From Chitinophagaceae bacterium (lineage in GTDB: Bacteria; Bacteroidota; Bacteroidia; Chitinophagales; Chitinophagaceae), in the NCBI GenBank assembly GCA_020403425.1, contig JADBXR010000008.1, forward strand, positions 206,986-270,985: DNA of 64,000 bases, written 5' to 3'. Each line of letters starts with the position of its first letter. The first letter of the stretch is position 1. The position numbers were made by a program, and so were the translations under genes. This document shows, in pieces, positions 46,766 to 55,753 of this stretch. The notes below the pieces were generated by a model. That model was not told the DNA's origin, searched no databases, and saw nothing but the letters and a program-made list of their open reading frames with translations.

Positions 46766-47179
46766 TCAATGCCTGGATTGCAAATATTCCTGCAGCATGA
46801 TGGTGGCCGCTATCTGGTCTACATTCCCCTTGATCCTTCGGTCTTTTTTCTTCATACCCATTTCTACCATGGCACGGGATGCCATTTTGGAAGTGTATCT
46901 TTCATCAACGGTCTGGATGGGTATGGCAGGGAATTCTTTTTTCAACCTGGCAATGGCTGCTTTCACCAGCGGTGTGGCATGGGTGGCGGTATCATCAAGA
47001 TTCAGCGGTTCGCCGATAAGTATCAACTCTACAGGTTCCTGCAGGAAATAATTCTTCAGGAAAGGGATCAGCTCTTTGGTCTCAATAGTGGTCAGAGAAG
47101 TAGCAATAATCTGTAACGGATCCGTCACTGCGAGTCCGGTTCTTTTACCTCCATAATCGATACAGATGATCCGGGACAT
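46766..47179 (-). CDS. ruvX: YqgF/RuvX-type Holliday junction resolvase homologue
   Basis: 137 aa RNase-H-like fold. Seen are IICIDYGGKRTGLAVTD (first catalytic Asp), LILIGEPLN (Glu region) and QTVDERYTSKMA (conserved DERYTS). The family acts in resolution or 16S pre-rRNA end processing. Length is typical. Confidence 0.95.
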   Translation of the reverse strand: MSRIICIDYGGKRTGLAVTDPLQIIATSLTTIETKELIPFLKNYFLQEPVELILIGEPLNLDDTATHATPLVKAAIARLKKEFPAIPIQTVDERYTSKMASRAMVEMGMKKKDRRIKGNVDQIAATIMLQEYLQSRH

Positions 47180-47282
47180 ATATGATTGATCGTTTTGGGT
47201 TTAGAGCAGAAAGTTAATGCAGGTTGATCGATTTTCACCACTTACACGTAAGGAACGGATTGCTTTTGCAGAGAAACCTGCT

Positions 47283-48209
47283 TTACATCAGTAACAGGTC
47301 CCCTATCACAAACAGGGCGAACACCACGCTGGCCACCCCATTGGCAGTCATGAAAGCAATGTTCACTTTACTGAGGTCGTTGGGTTTAACAATGGAATGC
47401 TGGTAAATGAGCATACCTACGAACACGGCAATCCCTATCCAGTACAACCAATGAAATCCACCGTAGATACCCGCCGCAACCACACAGGCCGAACTGCCCA
47501 GATGCAACAATTCAGACACCCGCAAAGCTTTGGCCTTACCCATCACGCTGGGAATGGAGTAAAGCTGTTGGGACTGATCGAACTCCACATCCTGCAGTGC
47601 ATAGATCACATCAAAACCGCTTACCCAAAATATAACGGTGAAGGAAAACAGTACTGGCAGAATATCAAACCTACCCGTCACGGCCAGGTAAGCCCCGATG
47701 GGCGCCAATGACAGGCCCAATCCCAATACCAGGTGACAAAGTGGTGTGAAGCGTTTGGTATAACTGTAAAACAGGATCACAAACAAAGCCACCGGCGAAA
47801 GGAAAAAACAGATATCATTGATGAAATAGGTGGCCGTTACGAACAACAGGCAGTTCAGGATCACAAAACGCAGGGCGCTGTTGGCTGAGATAAGGCCTGC
47901 CGGTATCTCCCGGATAGCCGTACGGGGGTTCTTCGCGTCAAAACTCCTGTCAAGATACCGGTTGAATGCCATGGCCGCACTTCTTGCCGTTACCATGCAA
48001 ACCAGCACCAACAGCAATTTCCTCACCCAGCCGGTTTCCAGAAATACCTGATAAAACAATTCTCCTGCCGTTGGCGATTGTACTGCCGTATGCCAACCCG
48101 AAAGCTGTGTATGGGAAGTCCCCAGAAAAAACCCGATCAACGCAAACGGCATCGCAAAAATGGTATGCGAAAATTTAACCAGGCTCAGATATTTCTTTAC
48201 TGTCGTCAT
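47283..48209 (-). CDS. UbiA-family prenyltransferase (MqnP/UbiA-like)
   Basis: 308 aa with about eight membrane helices. First Asp-rich motif NRYLDRSFDAKNPRT and second YALQDVEFDQSQQLYS bind Mg-diphosphate of the prenyl donor. The NRYLDRxFDAxNPRT form matches bacterial 4-hydroxybenzoate- or futalosine-pathway-type enzymes. As Bacteroidota use menaquinone, a menaquinone role is more likely than ubiquinone; this is inference. It follows the SpoU methylase gene on the same strand across a repeat-filled gap. Confidence 0.88.
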   Translation of the reverse strand: MTTVKKYLSLVKFSHTIFAMPFALIGFFLGTSHTQLSGWHTAVQSPTAGELFYQVFLETGWVRKLLLVLVCMVTARSAAMAFNRYLDRSFDAKNPRTAIREIPAGLISANSALRFVILNCLLFVTATYFINDICFFLSPVALFVILFYSYTKRFTPLCHLVLGLGLSLAPIGAYLAVTGRFDILPVLFSFTVIFWVSGFDVIYALQDVEFDQSQQLYSIPSVMGKAKALRVSELLHLGSSACVVAAGIYGGFHWLYWIGIAVFVGMLIYQHSIVKPNDLSKVNIAFMTANGVASVVFALFVIGDLLLM

Positions 48210-48234
48210 ATCATCTAATATTAAAACATTCTAT

Positions 48235-48279
48235 CATTCACTCATCCACTCATTCACTCATCCACTCATTCTCTCATCG
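48235..48279 (-). repeat. 16-bp tandem repeat after a stop codon
   Basis: Two exact copies of CATTCACTCATCCACT and a third partial one. On the coding strand they read as GAATGAGTGGATGAGTG-type sequence beginning right at the TGA of the SpoU gene, comparable to the tracts at 19156 and 33591. Confidence 0.85.
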
Positions 48280-48789
48280 TACCATCTCCCACAAAACGAT
48301 CCCCGCTGCCACCGAAACATTCAGGGAATGTTTCATTCCATATTGTGGTATTTCAATGCTGCCATCGCACAACGGCAGTACAGCGGCATCTACGCCTTCC
48401 ACTTCATTACCGAACACCAGTGCAATTTTAGCATTTCCCCGGCTGAAATGCTGCAGCGGGATGCTGTTCTCCACCTGTTCGATGGCATAGACCCGGTATC
48501 CTTTTTCTTTCAGGGCCCTTACGGCATCGAGCGTGGTGGGGAAATAGATCCAATCGACCGTTTCGGTGGCACCCAGCGCGGTCTTATGGATATCCCTGTG
48601 CGGGGGTTGGGGCGTATAACCGCATAAGCAGATCCCTTCGGCCAGGAATGCATCTGCAGTACGAAATACGCTACCCACATTATGCATGCTGCGGATATTA
48701 TCCAATACCACCATTACCGGGTTCTTTTCGGCCTGTTTGAAGGCATCCACTGACATTCGACCCAGCTCATCCATGCTCAGTTTTCGCAT
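48274..48789 (-). CDS. SpoU/TrmH-family RNA 2'-O-methyltransferase
   Basis: The ATG at 48789 gives MRKLSMDELGR..., the usual N-terminus, and 171 aa; the longer ORF start at 48816 adds nine unlikely residues. SPOUT motifs are VLDNIRSMHNVGSVFRTADAF, ALVFGNEVEGV and SLNVSVAAGIVLWE. Deep-knot fold, RNA target not determined. It ends in the 16-bp repeat, 64 bp before the prenyltransferase start. Confidence 0.93.
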   Translation of the reverse strand: MRKLSMDELGRMSVDAFKQAEKNPVMVVLDNIRSMHNVGSVFRTADAFLAEGICLCGYTPQPPHRDIHKTALGATETVDWIYFPTTLDAVRALKEKGYRVYAIEQVENSIPLQHFSRGNAKIALVFGNEVEGVDAAVLPLCDGSIEIPQYGMKHSLNVSVAAGIVLWEMVR

Positions 48790-48884
48790 GGCGCAAAGGT
48801 AGTTCCATCCACTCAAATAAAGGTTCAGCAGAAATGGGGAAGATTGATTATTTTGTTTGATTCAAATCTTAAACAAACCGAACT

Positions 48885-50495
48885 ATGAGAAAAAACACCC
48901 GCCTGTCGGTGCTGCTGGCATTGGCCCTGCCTGTTGCCGGGCTGGCCCAGACCGAAAAAGTGGACCCTGCCATCATGCAGCAGATCCGCAAGGAAGGCCT
49001 CGAGAACTCCAAAGTGATGGATATCGCCTTTCACCTGACCGATAAAAGTGGCAATCGCCTTACGGCATCCCCCGGTTTCATGCGCGCCGCCAATTATGCA
49101 AAGGAAACACTGGCTGGCTGGGGCCTCTCCAATGCAGCCATACAGCCCTGGGGCGAGTTCGGCAAAGGCTGGGAACTGGAAAAGAGTTATGTGGCCATTA
49201 CAGCCCCTTATTATAAGGCACTTGCCGCACACCCTAAAGCCTGGACTTCGGGTACCAAGGGACCAAAGAATGCCGAAGTACTGGTCATCAACGCGAAAGA
49301 TTCAGCCGAACTGCAGGCTTATCGCGGGCAGCTGAAGGGAAAACTGTTGATACTTGACCAGTCAACCCCATACAAACACTCATTCAAACCCGATGCCGTT
49401 AGGTATACCGATGCGGAACTGGAAGTGATGGCCAACGCCAAAGCTCCGGCGCCCCGTCAGGGACAAGCCAATGCCACCGATACTGCCGCCCTAAGAAGGC
49501 AACGGGAGGCCATGGCAGCACGTTTCAACAACCCTGCCGCCCGTATGCTGGCAGTACTGAAAAACATGGCCAAAGAAGAGGGAGCCGTGGCTTTGTTCAG
49601 CAATGGCGGCACACGCAGTCACGACGGAACCGTTTTTGCCCAGGGAGGAGGTGCCTACAAAGCCAACGACCCGGAGAACTTCGCCGATATTGTGTTGGGT
49701 GTGGAAGATTACAATACCGTACTGCGACTGGCCAAATCGGGCGAGACAGTGAAAATGGATGTGGATGTGAAGACCAGGTTCCAGACCAAGGACCTGAATG
49801 GATATAATGTCATTGCAGAAATTCCGGGTACCGATCCGGCATTGAAGGATGAAGTGGTGATGATCGGCGCACACCTCGATAGCTGGCAAACCGCTACCGG
49901 GGCCACGGATAATGCATCGGGATCAGCGGTGATGATGGAAGCCATCCGCATCCTGAAATCGCTGGGATTCAGCAACCGGCGTACCATCCGCATCGGTCTG
50001 TGGAGCGGCGAAGAGCAGGGATTGCTGGGATCAAGAGCCTATGTAAAGAACACGTTCGCCGATCCTGCTACCATGCAAACAACACCGGCACACGAGAAAT
50101 TCTCTTCCTACTTCAATATCGATAACGGTACCGGAAAGATCAGGGGTATCTATCTGCAGGGCAATGAAGCCTGTCGCGACATCTTTGCGCAATGGCTTGC
50201 GCCCTTCAAAGACCTGGGCGCCACGACCGTTACCATCAACAATACAGGCGGAACCGACCACCAGGCTTTTGATGCAGTTGGTCTGCCGGGTTTTCAGTTC
50301 ATCCAGGACCCGATCGAATATGACACCCGTACGCACCACAGCAATATGGACAGCTACGATCACCTGATAGAAGCCGACCTGAAACAGATCTCCACCATTG
50401 TTGCCGCATTCGTATTCAATGCATCGCAGCGTGATGACAAATTGCCTCGCAAGGAAATGCCCAAACCCAGACCGGCAGGCGGATTTGGGTTTTAA
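48885..50495 (+). CDS. Exported M28-family zinc aminopeptidase-like protein
   Basis: 536 aa. Signal peptide ends near AGLAQT (residue 22). A PA-like inserted domain lies in the middle. Metal-binding M28 motifs are MIGAHLDSWQTATGATDNASG (His and bridging Asp), GLWSGEEQGLLGSRAY (Glu pair) and FNIDNGTGKIRG, with a final His in THHSNMDSYDHL. It probably cleaves peptides in the periplasm or outside. Monocistronic. Confidence 0.93.
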   Translation: MRKNTRLSVLLALALPVAGLAQTEKVDPAIMQQIRKEGLENSKVMDIAFHLTDKSGNRLTASPGFMRAANYAKETLAGWGLSNAAIQPWGEFGKGWELEKSYVAITAPYYKALAAHPKAWTSGTKGPKNAEVLVINAKDSAELQAYRGQLKGKLLILDQSTPYKHSFKPDAVRYTDAELEVMANAKAPAPRQGQANATDTAALRRQREAMAARFNNPAARMLAVLKNMAKEEGAVALFSNGGTRSHDGTVFAQGGGAYKANDPENFADIVLGVEDYNTVLRLAKSGETVKMDVDVKTRFQTKDLNGYNVIAEIPGTDPALKDEVVMIGAHLDSWQTATGATDNASGSAVMMEAIRILKSLGFSNRRTIRIGLWSGEEQGLLGSRAYVKNTFADPATMQTTPAHEKFSSYFNIDNGTGKIRGIYLQGNEACRDIFAQWLAPFKDLGATTVTINNTGGTDHQAFDAVGLPGFQFIQDPIEYDTRTHHSNMDSYDHLIEADLKQISTIVAAFVFNASQRDDKLPRKEMPKPRPAGGFGF

Positions 50496-50561
50496 ACTAC
50501 TATTATTCGAAAGATAATTCTATGATGGCTTTGCCACGCCCTCCAGAGCGGGCAAAGAGCT

Positions 50562-50605
50562 TGTTATAGCTAAGTTATAGCTAACTTATAGTTAAGTTAT
50601 ACCTA
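50562..50605. repeat. 11-bp tandem repeat, four copies
   Basis: Consecutive units TGTTATAGCTA, AGTTATAGCTA, ACTTATAGTTA and AGTTATACCTA. The period is close to one DNA helical turn, so equivalent bases face one side of the helix. Confidence 0.9.
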
Positions 50606-50764
50606 TGCCTGCCCGGGTACTTTCCGGTAATACTTCGGTGCTGGTCCGGTAGTGACCCAGCCGCTAATGGGGGTCCTATGGTATGGCTATTGTGGGGGTA
50701 AGCGGTGAATGACAATTTATCTTTCGAACTGTAATTGGTTTTTAAACCACTGAATAAACAGTAA

Positions 50765-50802
50765 AAGGTCAGGGGGTCGGAATCAAACCAGCCCCTGACC
50801 TT
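50765..50802 (+). terminator. Terminator-like hairpin
   Basis: AAGGTCAGGGG pairs with CCCCTGACCTT (11 bp, 16-nt loop), followed by CCCTTTATTTT. The T-run is interrupted, so it may be a terminator of the peptidase gene or a structural element. Confidence 0.5.
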
Positions 50803-50898
50803 CCCTTTATTTTCGGCTATTTACCATAATCGGCCTCCCTGCTTCTCACTTTCTTTCCACATCAGACGCTTTCTTTCCTGCCACAAACTGCACCGCTG

Positions 50899-50906
50899 TA
50901 TATTTG
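50899..50906 (+). promoter_or_regulatory. Promoter -7 box next to mutS start
   Basis: TATATTTG matches TAnnTTTG exactly and ends 6 bp before the ATG at 50913. It covers the TTG used by the ORF track, which argues for the ATG. Confidence 0.55.
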
Positions 50907-50912
50907 TTCTCC

Positions 50913-53555
50913 ATGTCAAAATCCAGCGCAGATACCCCTTTAATGCAGCAACACAGGGCCATTAAGCAAAAATACCCTGATGCCATCCTGTTATTTCGTG
51001 TGGGCGATTTTTATGAAACATTCGGGGAAGATGCGATCGTTGCTTCCAAAGTGTTGGGCATCACCCTGACCAAAAGGAACAATGGTGCGGCAGCTTCCAG
51101 TGAACTGGCCGGTTTTCCGCATCATGCGTTGGACACTTACCTGCACAAACTGGTAAAAGCCGGTTACCGAGTTGCCATCTGCGATCAGTTGGAAGATCCC
51201 AAGACCGTTAAAGGCATCGTGAAAAGAGGCGTTACCGAGATGGTGACACCGGGCGTGGCCACCAACGACAAATTACTGGAACATAACAGCAATAATTTTC
51301 TGGCGGCGATTCATTTTACCGATAAGGGCACCGGCATCGCATTCCTGGATATCTCAACCGGCGAGTTCTTTATTGCCGAAGGTAATGATGAATACATCGA
51401 CAAGCTGCTGCAGGGACTCAAACCCGCAGAAGTCATTTACCAACGCAGTTACCAGAAACATTTTAAAGAGACCTTCGGTGCCAGGTTCTACACGTACACC
51501 ATGGAGAGCTGGATCTTTGATGAGGCTTTTGCCACCGAGAGTCTGCTCAAACATTTTCAGACACACTCGCTGAAAGGGTTTGGGATAGAAAGCCTGCACA
51601 ACGGCATTACCGCTGCCGGCGCCATTTTATATTACCTGAAAGAAACGGAACATCCCAATCTGCAGCACATCACTTCCATCCAGCGGATGGAGCGGGAGGA
51701 TTTCCTGTGGATGGACCGCTTTACCATACGCAACCTGGAATTGCTGCATACCGGAACCGATACCGGCAACAGTTTATTGAAAGTGCTGGACAATACGGTG
51801 AGTCCCATGGGGGCCCGTATGCTGCGCAGATGGATGATCTTTCCGTTAAAGGATATTGGCCGCATCAATGAACGGTTGGATGCTGTCGCGTTCCTGGTAC
51901 TGCAACCAGACCTACGCAAACAACTGGCACAAGCCATCAATACCTGCGGGGATATTGAGCGGCTGGTGAGCAAGATCCCGATGAAGAAGATCAATCCGCG
52001 TGAAGTGATGCAGCTGGCGAAAGGACTGGAGCAGACCGCACTGATCAAACAGACCTGCGCCGTTGCAGACAACCCCTACCTTCAGCGTTTGGCAGACGCA
52101 TTGGATAGCTGTGAAACGATCTTGCACAAGATCCGTAAAGAGATCAATGACAATCCACCAGTAGCAGTGAACAAGGGGGAAGTGATCAAAGCAGGTGTTC
52201 ACGAAGAGCTGGACCAATTACGCAATATTGCCAGTGGCGGAAAGGAATTTCTCGTTAACATACAGCAAAGGGAAGCGGAGAAAACAGGGATATCCTCCCT
52301 CAAGATCAGCTTCAATAATGTGTTTGGCTATTATCTTGAAGTAACCAATATACACAAGAACAAAGTTCCGGCCGATTGGATCCGCAAACAGACCCTGGCC
52401 AATGCTGAAAGATATATCACGCCCGAACTGAAGGAATACGAAGAAAAGATCACCGGTGCGGAAGACAAGATACTGGCCATTGAACTGGACCTGTATGACA
52501 AGCTTCTATTGGCCTTACAGGACTATATCGCACCAATACAGGTAAATGGCAATATGCTGGCTACCCTGGACTGCCTGGTGTGTTTTGCAGAGGACGCATT
52601 ACAGTACAATTATAAAAAACCGGAACTACACGAAGGGGTTGAACTGGCTTTTACAGAAAGCCGCCACCCCGTGATCGAAAGGAACCTACCTGCAGGCGAG
52701 CAGTATATTTCCAACGACATCCTATTGAATCAGAACGACCAGCAGATCATCATTCTGACCGGACCGAACATGAGCGGTAAGAGTGCGATATTACGGCAGA
52801 CCGCCCTCATCACGCTGATGGCGCACATGGGAAGTTTTGTTCCGGCCAGTTCTGCAAGAGTGCCGCTTACCGATAAGATCTTTACCAGGGTAGGCGCCAG
52901 CGACAACCTGAGTGGTGGTGAATCCACTTTCATGGTGGAGATGAATGAGACTGCCAGCATCATCAATAACATTTCGCAACGCAGCCTGATCCTGCTGGAT
53001 GAGATCGGTCGCGGCACATCCACCTATGATGGCATTTCCATTGCCTGGAGTATCGTAGAATACCTGCACAACTCTCCTGCGGCCCCTAAAACACTGTTTG
53101 CCACGCACTATCACGAGTTGAATGAGCTGGAGGAGAAATTGCACCGTGTGCAGAATTATCATGTCACCAACAAGGAAGTAGGTAATAAGATCATATTCCT
53201 TCGGAAACTGGCAAGAGGGGGCAGTACACATAGCTTTGGTATTCATGTGGCCAAGATGGCCGGTATGCCCCCTGCATTGATCGACCGGGCAAATGAGATC
53301 CTGGCACAACTGGAGGAAAGGTCGGGAAGAGATACACATCAGGAAACGGCAGGTGACATACCCGCCAGTATGCGGGTTCCCTCAGCACAGAGCCTTAAGA
53401 ACCTATCGGCTCCACAGATGCAGTTATCCATCTTTGATGCCCACTCCGAGACCTTTGATGAGATAAGAAAAAAACTCAACGACCTGGACATCAACCGCCT
53501 GACGCCGGTAGAAGCTTTGATGAAACTGAACGAGATCAAAAGCCTTCTGAAATGA
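50913..53555 (+). CDS. mutS: DNA mismatch repair protein MutS
   Basis: 880 aa from the ATG at 50913 (MSKSSADTP). The mismatch-reading Phe-x-Glu lies in LFRVGDFYETFG near the N-terminus. The C-terminal ABC ATPase has Walker A LTGPNMSGKSAILRQ, the signature ASDNLSGGESTFMVEM and Walker B LILLDEIGRGTSTYDG, followed by ATHYHELNELE. The full domain set of MutS1 is present. It probably has a very short leader. Confidence 0.98.
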   Translation: MSKSSADTPLMQQHRAIKQKYPDAILLFRVGDFYETFGEDAIVASKVLGITLTKRNNGAAASSELAGFPHHALDTYLHKLVKAGYRVAICDQLEDPKTVKGIVKRGVTEMVTPGVATNDKLLEHNSNNFLAAIHFTDKGTGIAFLDISTGEFFIAEGNDEYIDKLLQGLKPAEVIYQRSYQKHFKETFGARFYTYTMESWIFDEAFATESLLKHFQTHSLKGFGIESLHNGITAAGAILYYLKETEHPNLQHITSIQRMEREDFLWMDRFTIRNLELLHTGTDTGNSLLKVLDNTVSPMGARMLRRWMIFPLKDIGRINERLDAVAFLVLQPDLRKQLAQAINTCGDIERLVSKIPMKKINPREVMQLAKGLEQTALIKQTCAVADNPYLQRLADALDSCETILHKIRKEINDNPPVAVNKGEVIKAGVHEELDQLRNIASGGKEFLVNIQQREAEKTGISSLKISFNNVFGYYLEVTNIHKNKVPADWIRKQTLANAERYITPELKEYEEKITGAEDKILAIELDLYDKLLLALQDYIAPIQVNGNMLATLDCLVCFAEDALQYNYKKPELHEGVELAFTESRHPVIERNLPAGEQYISNDILLNQNDQQIIILTGPNMSGKSAILRQTALITLMAHMGSFVPASSARVPLTDKIFTRVGASDNLSGGESTFMVEMNETASIINNISQRSLILLDEIGRGTSTYDGISIAWSIVEYLHNSPAAPKTLFATHYHELNELEEKLHRVQNYHVTNKEVGNKIIFLRKLARGGSTHSFGIHVAKMAGMPPALIDRANEILAQLEERSGRDTHQETAGDIPASMRVPSAQSLKNLSAPQMQLSIFDAHSETFDEIRKKLNDLDINRLTPVEALMKLNEIKSLLK

Positions 53556-53580
53556 TCTGACAGCAATCCAACTCTTATTT

Positions 53581-53988
53581 ATGCAACAATACATCACCCA
53601 TTTTGCCCTGGTCGTACGCGATTACGATGAAGCCATCGCCTTTTATACCCAAAAACTGAATTTCAGGTTACTGGAAGACACGGTGTTGAGTGAGACCAAA
53701 CGATGGGTACTGGTAGCACCACCCGGTGCCAAAGAGTGTAGCATACTGCTGGCCAAAGCGGCAACGGAAGAACAAATATCCAGGATCGGGAACCAAACGG
53801 GCGGCCGCGTATTCCTGTTCCTGAACACCGATGATATCTGGCGCGATTATGAAGCCATGAGTGCCAAAAATATCAAGTTCATCCGAACACCACAGACAGA
53901 AGCCTATGGCATAGTTGCCGTATTCGAGGACCTCTATGGCAATCTATGGGATCTGATCCAACAGGAAAGTAAATTCACATCGCAATAA
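53581..53988 (+). CDS. VOC-superfamily (glyoxalase-like) protein
   Basis: 135 aa, two beta-alpha-beta-beta-beta modules: N-terminal FALVVRDYDEAIAFYTQKLNFRL and C-terminal GIVAVFEDLYGNLWDLIQ with the family Glu. Substrate unknown. It follows mutS after 25 bp on the same strand and converges with the SulP gene. Confidence 0.88.
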   Translation: MQQYITHFALVVRDYDEAIAFYTQKLNFRLLEDTVLSETKRWVLVAPPGAKECSILLAKAATEEQISRIGNQTGGRVFLFLNTDDIWRDYEAMSAKNIKFIRTPQTEAYGIVAVFEDLYGNLWDLIQQESKFTSQ

Positions 53989-53998
53989 GCGCTTCCTA

Positions 53999-55648
53999 TC
54001 AGCCGGCCAGTACTTTTTTACTGCGGTCAATGGCGGCGGTGAAAGTTTCGGTCACGTTGGCTTTTCCTACGGCAAACAGCAACCGGGCATCCTTCAATTC
54101 CTGCAATACCTGTGTACTATGCACTTCCGAAAGGATGATCTTGGTACCTCTGTGCCTGGATTCCTTGTGCACCTCCTGCAAGGTCTTGATCCCCGTGGCA
54201 TCGATGATCGGCACCCTGCGCATACGGATGATCAGTATCCTGGGTGGTTTCTCGATAAAACGCATGGCATCTTTGAACTTGTATGCCGCACCAAAGAAGA
54301 GTGGCCCTGTGATCTCAAACACTTCCACTCCTTTGGGAAGCTGGTAGTCATCGATCGAGTCAACATCCGAACCGCTCTCTTCCGCTTGCAACGTCATACT
54401 CTTCACATCGCTCACTTTGATGATCTTCTGCATGAACAGGAATACCGCCAGCACCATACCGATTTCGATGGCCACTGTAAGGTCTACAAGTACCGTCAGG
54501 AAAAAAGTGGTCAGCAATACCGCCACATCGCTGCGGGGGCCCTTGAACACAGACAGGAAACTCTCCCACTCGCTCATATTGTAGGCCACCACCACCAGGA
54601 TGCCGGCCAGTGTGGCCATGGGTATCAGAGAGGCCCACTGTCCTATGAACAACATGATAAGCAACAGGGTCACTGCGTGAACCATACCGGCAACAGGTGT
54701 TCTTCCGCCATTTTTGACATTGGTTGCGGTCCTGGCAATGGCACCCGTTGCAGGAATACCGCCAAACAGGGAGGAAAAGATATTTGCCGTTCCCTGCGCC
54801 ACCAGTTCCATATTGGAGCGATGGTTCCCACCGATCATACCATCGGCCACCACAGCAGACAGCAACGATTCAATACCACCCAGCAGGGCGATGGTGAATG
54901 CCGGCTGCATCAGCTGTTTGATGGTTTGCAGGTCTATCTGGGGGAATACAGGAGAGGGCAGTGAGGAAGGGATACTTCCGAAACGGCTGCCGATGGTCTC
55001 AACGGGCAGATGAAAAAAATAAGCAACGGAAGTGGTCAGTAATATCGCGATCAGTGAACCCGGGATCTTATGGGAGATCTTTGGCCATAACTGAATAATG
55101 ATCACCGTTATGGCAGCCATCACCAACGCGATCCAGTTAACCGAAGAAAAGTGCTCTGCATAAGCGCCCCATTTATCCAGGAAATCGGCCGGAACAGCCC
55201 CCATTTGCAGCCCCAGGAAATCTTTTATCTGCGATGAAAAGATGATCAGGGCGATGCCGCTGGTGAATCCGATGATCAAGGGATGCGGGATGAATTTGAT
55301 CACAGCACCCAGTCTTGCGAAACCCATGATGATCAGCATGATACCGGCCAACAGCGTGGCGATGATCAATCCGTTCACACCAAACTGCTGAACGATACCG
55401 TACACCACCACTATGAATGCCCCCGTAGGACCACCGATCTGGACTTTGCTCCCCCCCATGGCCGATATGATAAAACCCGCCACAACAGCCGTGAACAAAC
55501 CTTTCTCAGGCGACACACCCGATGCAATGGCAAATGCTATGGCCAATGGCAAAGCCACAATACCCACAATGATACCGGCCATCAGGTCCTTGGAGAACTG
55601 CTGCCGGCTATAATTCTTCAGCGTATCAACCAGTTTGGGTTTGAACAT
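53999..55648 (-). CDS. SulP-family anion transporter with STAS domain
   Basis: 549 aa. About 10-12 membrane helices over residues 20-410, with the SulP signature-like ALPLAIAFAIASGVSPEKGLFTAVVAG and GGTRTNVKNGG-type loop (GAIARTATNVKNGGRTPVAG). A cytoplasmic STAS domain follows (about 430-545, PRILIIRMRRVPIIDATGIKTL). SulP proteins carry sulfate, bicarbonate or other anions; substrate not decidable here, and no carbonic anhydrase lies beside it. Confidence 0.93.
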   Translation of the reverse strand: MFKPKLVDTLKNYSRQQFSKDLMAGIIVGIVALPLAIAFAIASGVSPEKGLFTAVVAGFIISAMGGSKVQIGGPTGAFIVVVYGIVQQFGVNGLIIATLLAGIMLIIMGFARLGAVIKFIPHPLIIGFTSGIALIIFSSQIKDFLGLQMGAVPADFLDKWGAYAEHFSSVNWIALVMAAITVIIIQLWPKISHKIPGSLIAILLTTSVAYFFHLPVETIGSRFGSIPSSLPSPVFPQIDLQTIKQLMQPAFTIALLGGIESLLSAVVADGMIGGNHRSNMELVAQGTANIFSSLFGGIPATGAIARTATNVKNGGRTPVAGMVHAVTLLLIMLFIGQWASLIPMATLAGILVVVAYNMSEWESFLSVFKGPRSDVAVLLTTFFLTVLVDLTVAIEIGMVLAVFLFMQKIIKVSDVKSMTLQAEESGSDVDSIDDYQLPKGVEVFEITGPLFFGAAYKFKDAMRFIEKPPRILIIRMRRVPIIDATGIKTLQEVHKESRHRGTKIILSEVHSTQVLQELKDARLLFAVGKANVTETFTAAIDRSKKVLAG

Positions 55649-55753
55649 ATGTACTGTACGTTTAAGGATACTGACACATAGGTATACAGAACATCATCAG
55701 GTAATGTCATTGCTGTATACCGCCGTGCTAAAAGAACTTTTATACGAATCCTG

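Larger units (their letters stand above)
50496..50898. other. Intergenic region between M28 peptidase gene and mutS
   Basis: About 400 bp without a credible ORF. It holds the 11-bp x 4 repeat (50562-50605), GC-rich sequence with several short inverted repeats around CCGGTA (50625-50660) and the hairpin at 50765-50802. Nothing else was recognised. Confidence 0.6.

Noticed and set aside
48235-48279. CRISPR-like array
   Set aside because: 16-bp units are contiguous with no spacers and no cas genes nearby; the same holds for the 11-bp repeats at 50562.
50904-50912. TTG start of mutS in the ORF track
   Set aside because: It lies within the TATATTTG promoter box; ATG at 50913 is the normal start.
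54119-54964. 281-codon plus-strand ORF inside the SulP gene
   Set aside because: His/Gln/Arg-rich shadow translation opposite a well-supported transporter.
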